Position numbers and translations under genes: made by a program
Assembly (NCBI RefSeq): GCF_902635505.1
Contig: NC_045428.1
Location: 300,815,107 to 300,879,106 of the forward strand
Direction: 5' to 3'
Source: Sarcophilus harrisii
Lineage: Eukaryota; Chordata; Mammalia; Dasyuromorphia; Dasyuridae
Length of the DNA stretch: 64,000 nt
Shown here: piece by piece, positions 38,401-44,400 of the stretch
How positions within the stretch are numbered: position 1 is the first letter of the stretch
Layout of the letters: every line of letters begins with the position of its first letter
The notes under the pieces: model-generated
What the model was told of the DNA's origin: nothing
The model's input: only the letters and a program-made list of their open reading frames with translations
Database searches by the model: none

Positions 38401-41400
38401 AGAAATTATCTCTACCAATGCAGATCATAGAAGGGACATCAGAGATGATTTACTTCAGTTTCTTTTTAGAAGTGTTTTGTCCAAAGTTATCATCAGAGGC
38501 AGCATCTGAACTCATGTCCTCTTACTCTACAATTAATCCTATTTTTCCAATAATTTTCTGCCTTGTAACTTATATTTTTAGAATTACCTGTGACACAGGT
38601 TACAGCTTGTGTATATCAGAGTTAGAATCTGAGTCTTGCTGATTTCTCTATGCCCAGCCTCATCTAATCATTAGAGGCTTTTATATTCATTTCTGGTTTT
38701 ACTGTTTTCTTGATTAAGAAAACACTCACTTCCTTGCGAGTTCTCTCATTCTCTCCCCAAATCCTCCCCCAGTAACTCTTTAAATAAAAAGACTTAAATT
38801 TAAGAATTTCTTGAAGAACCAAGCACATTTTTGTCTGTAGTCCTTCTGGTGTTAAAACACAACCCTTCTCAGCTTGTATCTCCTAGCAACTTTAACAGCT
38901 GGCTTCTTCCAAAAATCCCTCATAGTTGGAAATGGCATTATTCCTTATGACTACACATAGAAAAAAGCAATTGAAAGGCTTTCAGCCAGTACTTGATTGA
39001 TTTTACTGGCACTTTATCATCAAAGTTGATTGCTTTTTACTGAGATGCTATAGCTACTTTATTATTTCCATTTGTTTTTTCTTTTACTTAGGGGAAACCC
39101 AGTTATATGACAACACCCATCTCAGAATTCTGTTGTCAACCCATACACTCTCTTCCCCTCAAAGCTTGTTTTTGCACAGGTAGATATGTCCTGGTGTTTT
39201 GTACCTGAAAAATGGGCATGCATTTATCTGGATGAATAGGAACTTGTGTGTGTTTTTGCTGTCACAAAACTGTCCCTGTGTTTGCTCTGACTTCCCTAGG
39301 AAAGGAAGCCAAAGGACATTTCAATCGGGCTGTCACCACTGGAGGATTTTTTATCCCAACAATGAAACTGCAGACAACAAGTACTGGCAGCTCTTGTGAT
39401 CTTAGCAAGCCAGAGGGTGAATGGGGACGGGTTGGAGGCCCAGCAGGAGCCGAGGGGGGAAAGGCTCCCCAGGCCCGTCCCCCTCCAGAGCAACTGAAGG
39501 TATTTCGAGCTGTGGAGGATCCAGAGAATGACCAGGCATCCCCGAAAATGCTTGCCATGTTCTACACTTCAGGTGATAGCTCCAGCAAGTCAGTCTTCAC
39601 CAGCAGCCTCTTCCAGATGGAATCCTCCCCTCGTCACCAGCGGAAGGCTCTCAACATCTCAGAGCCATTTGCGGTCTCAGTACCCCTACGGGTGTCGGCG
39701 GTTATCAGCACCAACAGCACCCCTTGCAGAACACCTCCTAAGGAAATGCAATCACTCTCTAGCCTAGAAGAATCTTCTCTCCAGGGGGCTGAGGGTGGGG
39801 GTTGGCCTGGGTTTGAGGAGGAGAAGACATCGGTAACTGACGCTTCTGCAGGTAAAATTTCATTGATTTTGATAACATTTTCTTCTATTTCCAATGTGAT
39901 TCCTCAAAGTGTGGCCAAATTCCTTTTATTTCAGTTGGCATTGGAGAAAGAGAAAGGGTCACTATTTTAAAGCATCCCCATCACATGTTCACAGATACAG
40001 AAAGAGAACAGAAACATATAAATAGAAACAATAATTGATAAATTCCTGAATCCAGTACCTGACTACCAAAAGCGAATAATTTGCCAACCTTTGTGTATTT
40101 TGGTTGGTATATACAAAGGAGCCTGAGGTCTATTCACCTTGAATTGATGTATTTTTTTTTTTTTTTTTTAAGATTCTAGTACCATTTTTTTACCTCAACA
40201 TGAAACCATCTAGCTCTTAGCTGTCTAGTGTCATTGTGAATTCTTTTTGGTCCTGAAGAGAAGTATTTCCTGCATTGAAATCACATGAGCAGTTTCAGTT
40301 CCTAGAATCAAAATGAGATTGGGACATCTCCTTGTGTTGTGTGTTCCCCAGGTGGTTTTTATGTTACTAATAAGCCCTGTAGTCAGACTAAGCAAGGCTA
40401 TATTTCTGTTGCTTGAGATCCACAATTAGAATAACATACCTCTCTGTGTTTGCTAAGAACAATAGTTTTATATGCAAAATTTCTGGACACATTTATTTTG
40501 TAGCTGAAATCTTATTTTTGAGTATCTTGGAATTTTTTCCTTGACTCATTTGTGAATATATTTTTATCCCTTTTCCCTAAATTATGATTTCTCTAAAGCT
40601 AGGAAGTCACCAGGGAAAAAACTGTAAGAATTAGGAAATCAGTCAATGGACAAAATATATTTTTGGATAGTTGTTCAAATTGCAAGGCACTGTGTGAAAC
40701 AACTCTATGGTCTAGCTTCTTAAACTGTGGGGTGCAACCCCATATGGGATCTTCTAACTAAATGTGGCGGTCATGGTTTATTATCAGTAAATGTTTGATT
40801 TGTATATTTATTTATATATCTATATCCCTGAGGTCACATAAAAATTTCTCAAGGGAAAAGGGGTCATGAGTGAAAAAAGTTTAAGAAGCTCTGCTCTAGG
40901 GGACAAGTCTTGTCACTACTCTAATGTCTCTATCAGTACTGAAGTTCTGAGAATAAGTCTTAAGAAAAGAGACAGGCAGAGAGAATGATTGTTCAACTAT
41001 AGCTATTTTAAGGGGACCACAAATTGCACACAAGAGAGAAAGTGAAACCACTGGAGACAACTCAGTGAGGAGTTTCTCTCATTTCTTGTAGGTCAGAGAG
41101 CTATCTGCCCAGCAATCTCTGTAGCATGAGTTTTTAGGGAAAGAAACTAAGTCATTTTAAATCATCAAGTTAACTAATCACTCATTTTTATTTCTACCAC
41201 AGCTTCTGCACCTCAGAAATTAAGAACCATAAAGTCTGAATCTCTGGAAGATCCCAAACCAGTGCTTGAAAAGGAAAGGAGGGTGGAATGCAGTTGTAAT
41301 CATTCCCCAGAGCAAAGTACCCACCCTGGAGAGAAAGAAGTCTCTGCCATCTCAGCAAACTTGCCAGTTTCAACTACGATAGAGAAGAGACATGATTTAG

Positions 41401-44400
41401 AGGAAGCCACAAAGATCAATGAAAGCCACCAGAGTGAGCCCACTGCTCAGCAGGATAACCCCAGGGATAAAAAAGAAGATGCTATGGTCCTTTCAGAAAT
41501 GGTAAAGTAGCTGCAATGACTAATCTAATTTGAAGGCACCCCTCCCCCTTTCTCTGCCCTGTTTTCTAACTTGCTCAAGTTCAAAATATCTTCTTCAAGG
41601 CTAGAAGAAATTACAGATAATCATAAGTATTGTAGTTACATGTTAAATTTTTCATATAGTTAAAAAGTTCATATCAGAGATTTTTGTTCCATGTACAAAT
41701 CTCCTTCTATTATATAATGTGTGTGTGTTTGTGTGTGTATACACACTTTATTTTGGTGTTTAAGATGAAAATTTTAAAAAAAGTTAAGGTTATGAAAAGC
41801 AAATGAACAAAAAAAAAATTAGAAAAATTCTAATAGCTAGGATTAGGAAGGACCATGGAGATAATAGATCAATGTCCTCATTTTTATAAATTATAAAATT
41901 GAGTCTTTGAGGGGTTAAGTGATTTGTCTTGAAATACAGTTACTCAATGGCTCAGTGGCCCAGATAGAACTTTAAGAAACAAACCCATTTCTTCTTTCTA
42001 CATTCCAATAAATCTTTCCACTCTACCAAGTCCTCCAAAGCATTTACAAGCCCAATTAACTAACATAAGTACAGTATGTAATAAGTGTTTCATGAATGAT
42101 GGGAGCCATTTAGAAGGAGTGTTTGAGAAATGCTGGGAAACACAAAGGGCAGTGGATAAAGTGTGGGGCCTGGAATCAGGAAAATCTGAGTTCACATCTG
42201 GCTGTAGACATTTAGTAGGTATGTGACCCTGACAAAGTCACTTAATCCTGTTTGTCTCAGTTTCCTCATCTGTAAAATGAGCTGGAGAAGGAAATGGCGA
42301 ATCATTCCAGTGTCTTTACCAAGAAAACCCTCAGTGGAATCACAAAGAGTTAAACACAACTAAAAATGATGTTTTCAAAAGTTCTACAATGAACTGTTTT
42401 TCAGTAGGAGTAAAACAAGATTTGAGGTAGGGAAATTTTTAAAAATTGAAAACTTTCCCAAACTCTAACTTGAGTTACTTAATTTTAAATGAGTCTTTGG
42501 GCTTTGAGATTTGTTGGGTGGAACAATAGATAGAAAGAAGGAAAAACTAGAATCTTGACCACATTATGGGAGAAGATAGGCGATAGACTAATAAAATAAG
42601 TCAGAGGTTCAGGTGGTTAGAATTCTAAATTTTGGCTGCTGTGGTTTTATTTCATATATGTTATATTTAAGTGAGATATTTTTATTCATTCATTCTCCAC
42701 TTACCAATGAAGGAATTTAGGGATGTATCTAGCATCAGAATCTTCACAAACCAGCTATTTCAGTTTCCCTAAGTCCAAGTTAGAAAGCCCTGGTGACTTC
42801 CCTGTAGAATGTCATCTCCTTGAGGACAGAGACAATTTCACTTTTGTCTTTGTACTCTTACTGTTATCAAGTAAGTTTTGCATATGATAAGGACATAAGA
42901 AATGTTTGTTAAATGAATGAGCAAACTGGGGAGGAAAAAAGAAACCTGCTAAGTTGATAACAGAATTTTTGATATATTTCAGGATGAAGATGACTCTTCG
43001 AGTGCTTTGATGTGGCCTGAAATTCAACAAGAGCTGAAAATCATTGAGTCTGAGGAAGAGCTCCAGGCCCTACCATCAACTGCCCCAAAGATCAGCACTG
43101 ATCAAACAGCTTCAAGTCCAAAGACCACTCTTTCTCCTTGGACAAGGGGCTTCCCTGATGAGTCCAGCCTGTCTGCAGTCACAATGGAAGAAATTCCAGA
43201 TAAAACCATTCAAGTCTCAACTTCAGAAGGTGCTGTGGTCCCCATGACTGGAACTAAGGGAGACCCTGACCAACTCCACAACCATCAGAGGACTGAAAAA
43301 GAAACAAAACTATTATCTGAGCACAGTAAGCAGGGGGACTCTCCAAGGACTCCCATGCTGGAAATGATTCCACCTGATTCTGCTTCTCCACAGGACAATC
43401 TACTCATGGGGAGCTCAGGGAATGTACTTCCACCTCCCCAACCTCAAGAGCAAACTCTTCAGAAAGAAGACTCTTTGACAAAAAGCCCTGAAAAAGAAGA
43501 AACTTCAGAAGCTATGGGAGAAAATTCTCATTCAGACCAAACTCAGGCTGTGGACAGTGCTAGTGACCCCAGCAGCTTCTATCAGAGAGAAGACGTTCTC
43601 TCAGCACAGGGTGAAAAGCAGAGCCCCAAGGAGAAGGGAGAGAAATTGGTTTCTGAGGGAGAAGGCCCACTAAGGGAATTGGGGGCCTCGCCACATAGAG
43701 CCAGTCTAATGCAGGAAACGTTTGATTATGATGAAGAAGACACCTCCACTGACATTGCACCACAGAGTTTAGAAATGGTAGAGCCTTGGGAAGACCATCA
43801 ATGGGTCACAAGCCCTCTTCATTCCCCAACACTGAAAGATGTTCAGGGAACTCGGCCGCAAGAGCTCCTCCTCCAAAATCAAAGAGAGAAGAGGCTCCCT
43901 CACAGACCCATTTTTGTTCAGAGTCATTCCCTAGATAGCGAACCTACCATGAAAAACCAATGGACTCATCCATTCCCATCATCGAGTAGCTGTGTCAGTC
44001 TGGGGTCTTTGATGGCTTTTGACCCCTTTCAGCTGCTGCCCCCCAACAGAGAAAAAGGTGAATGGGAAAAGAAGGCACCAACTCATTCCAAAGAGATCTC
44101 AGAGCCAGGGGGAACAGAAGAGGACTTTGGCCTTAATTCAGGAAGAGATGTACAATCCAAAACAATAAGAACTAGTCCTGATGGCTTCACAGAGAAGGAA
44201 ACGAAAATAGATGAAGAAAACCTTTCACCAAACCCTTCAATGACCATGAATCAACGAGATAACTGTGGCTTAGCCTTGGAGAATGTTAGGGAAAATAGTC
44301 CATCCGGAGGTCAGGACAAGGCAAGCCCTGAAATGTCTCTTGTTCCCAAAGGTGAGTTGCTTACTTCCTCCAAGTTACAGCCAACAAGTAATGATTGTGT

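Larger units (their letters stand above)
34268..39299 (+). other. ARHGAP31: ARHGAP31 intron
   Basis: Holds an antisense L1 (34830-35800), a pair of diverged 340-bp repeats, an old dispersed repeat (36520-36850), a Mar-1 SINE and a MIR-like piece. 34300-34800 and 37990-38410, and 38650-39290 before the next exon, show nothing identifiable. Confidence 0.65.
41502..42982 (+). other. ARHGAP31: ARHGAP31 intron
   Basis: Holds a TG/TA microsatellite (41718-41745), a MIR-like piece (41845-41950), a Mar-1 SINE (42130-42370) and an L2 3' end (42800-42915). 42380-42790 is unassigned. Confidence 0.65.

Noticed and set aside
39262-39558. 98-codon - strand frame across the 39300-39851 exon
   Set aside because: Shadow of the ARHGAP31 exon; Ser/Pro/Gly composition and no recognised family.
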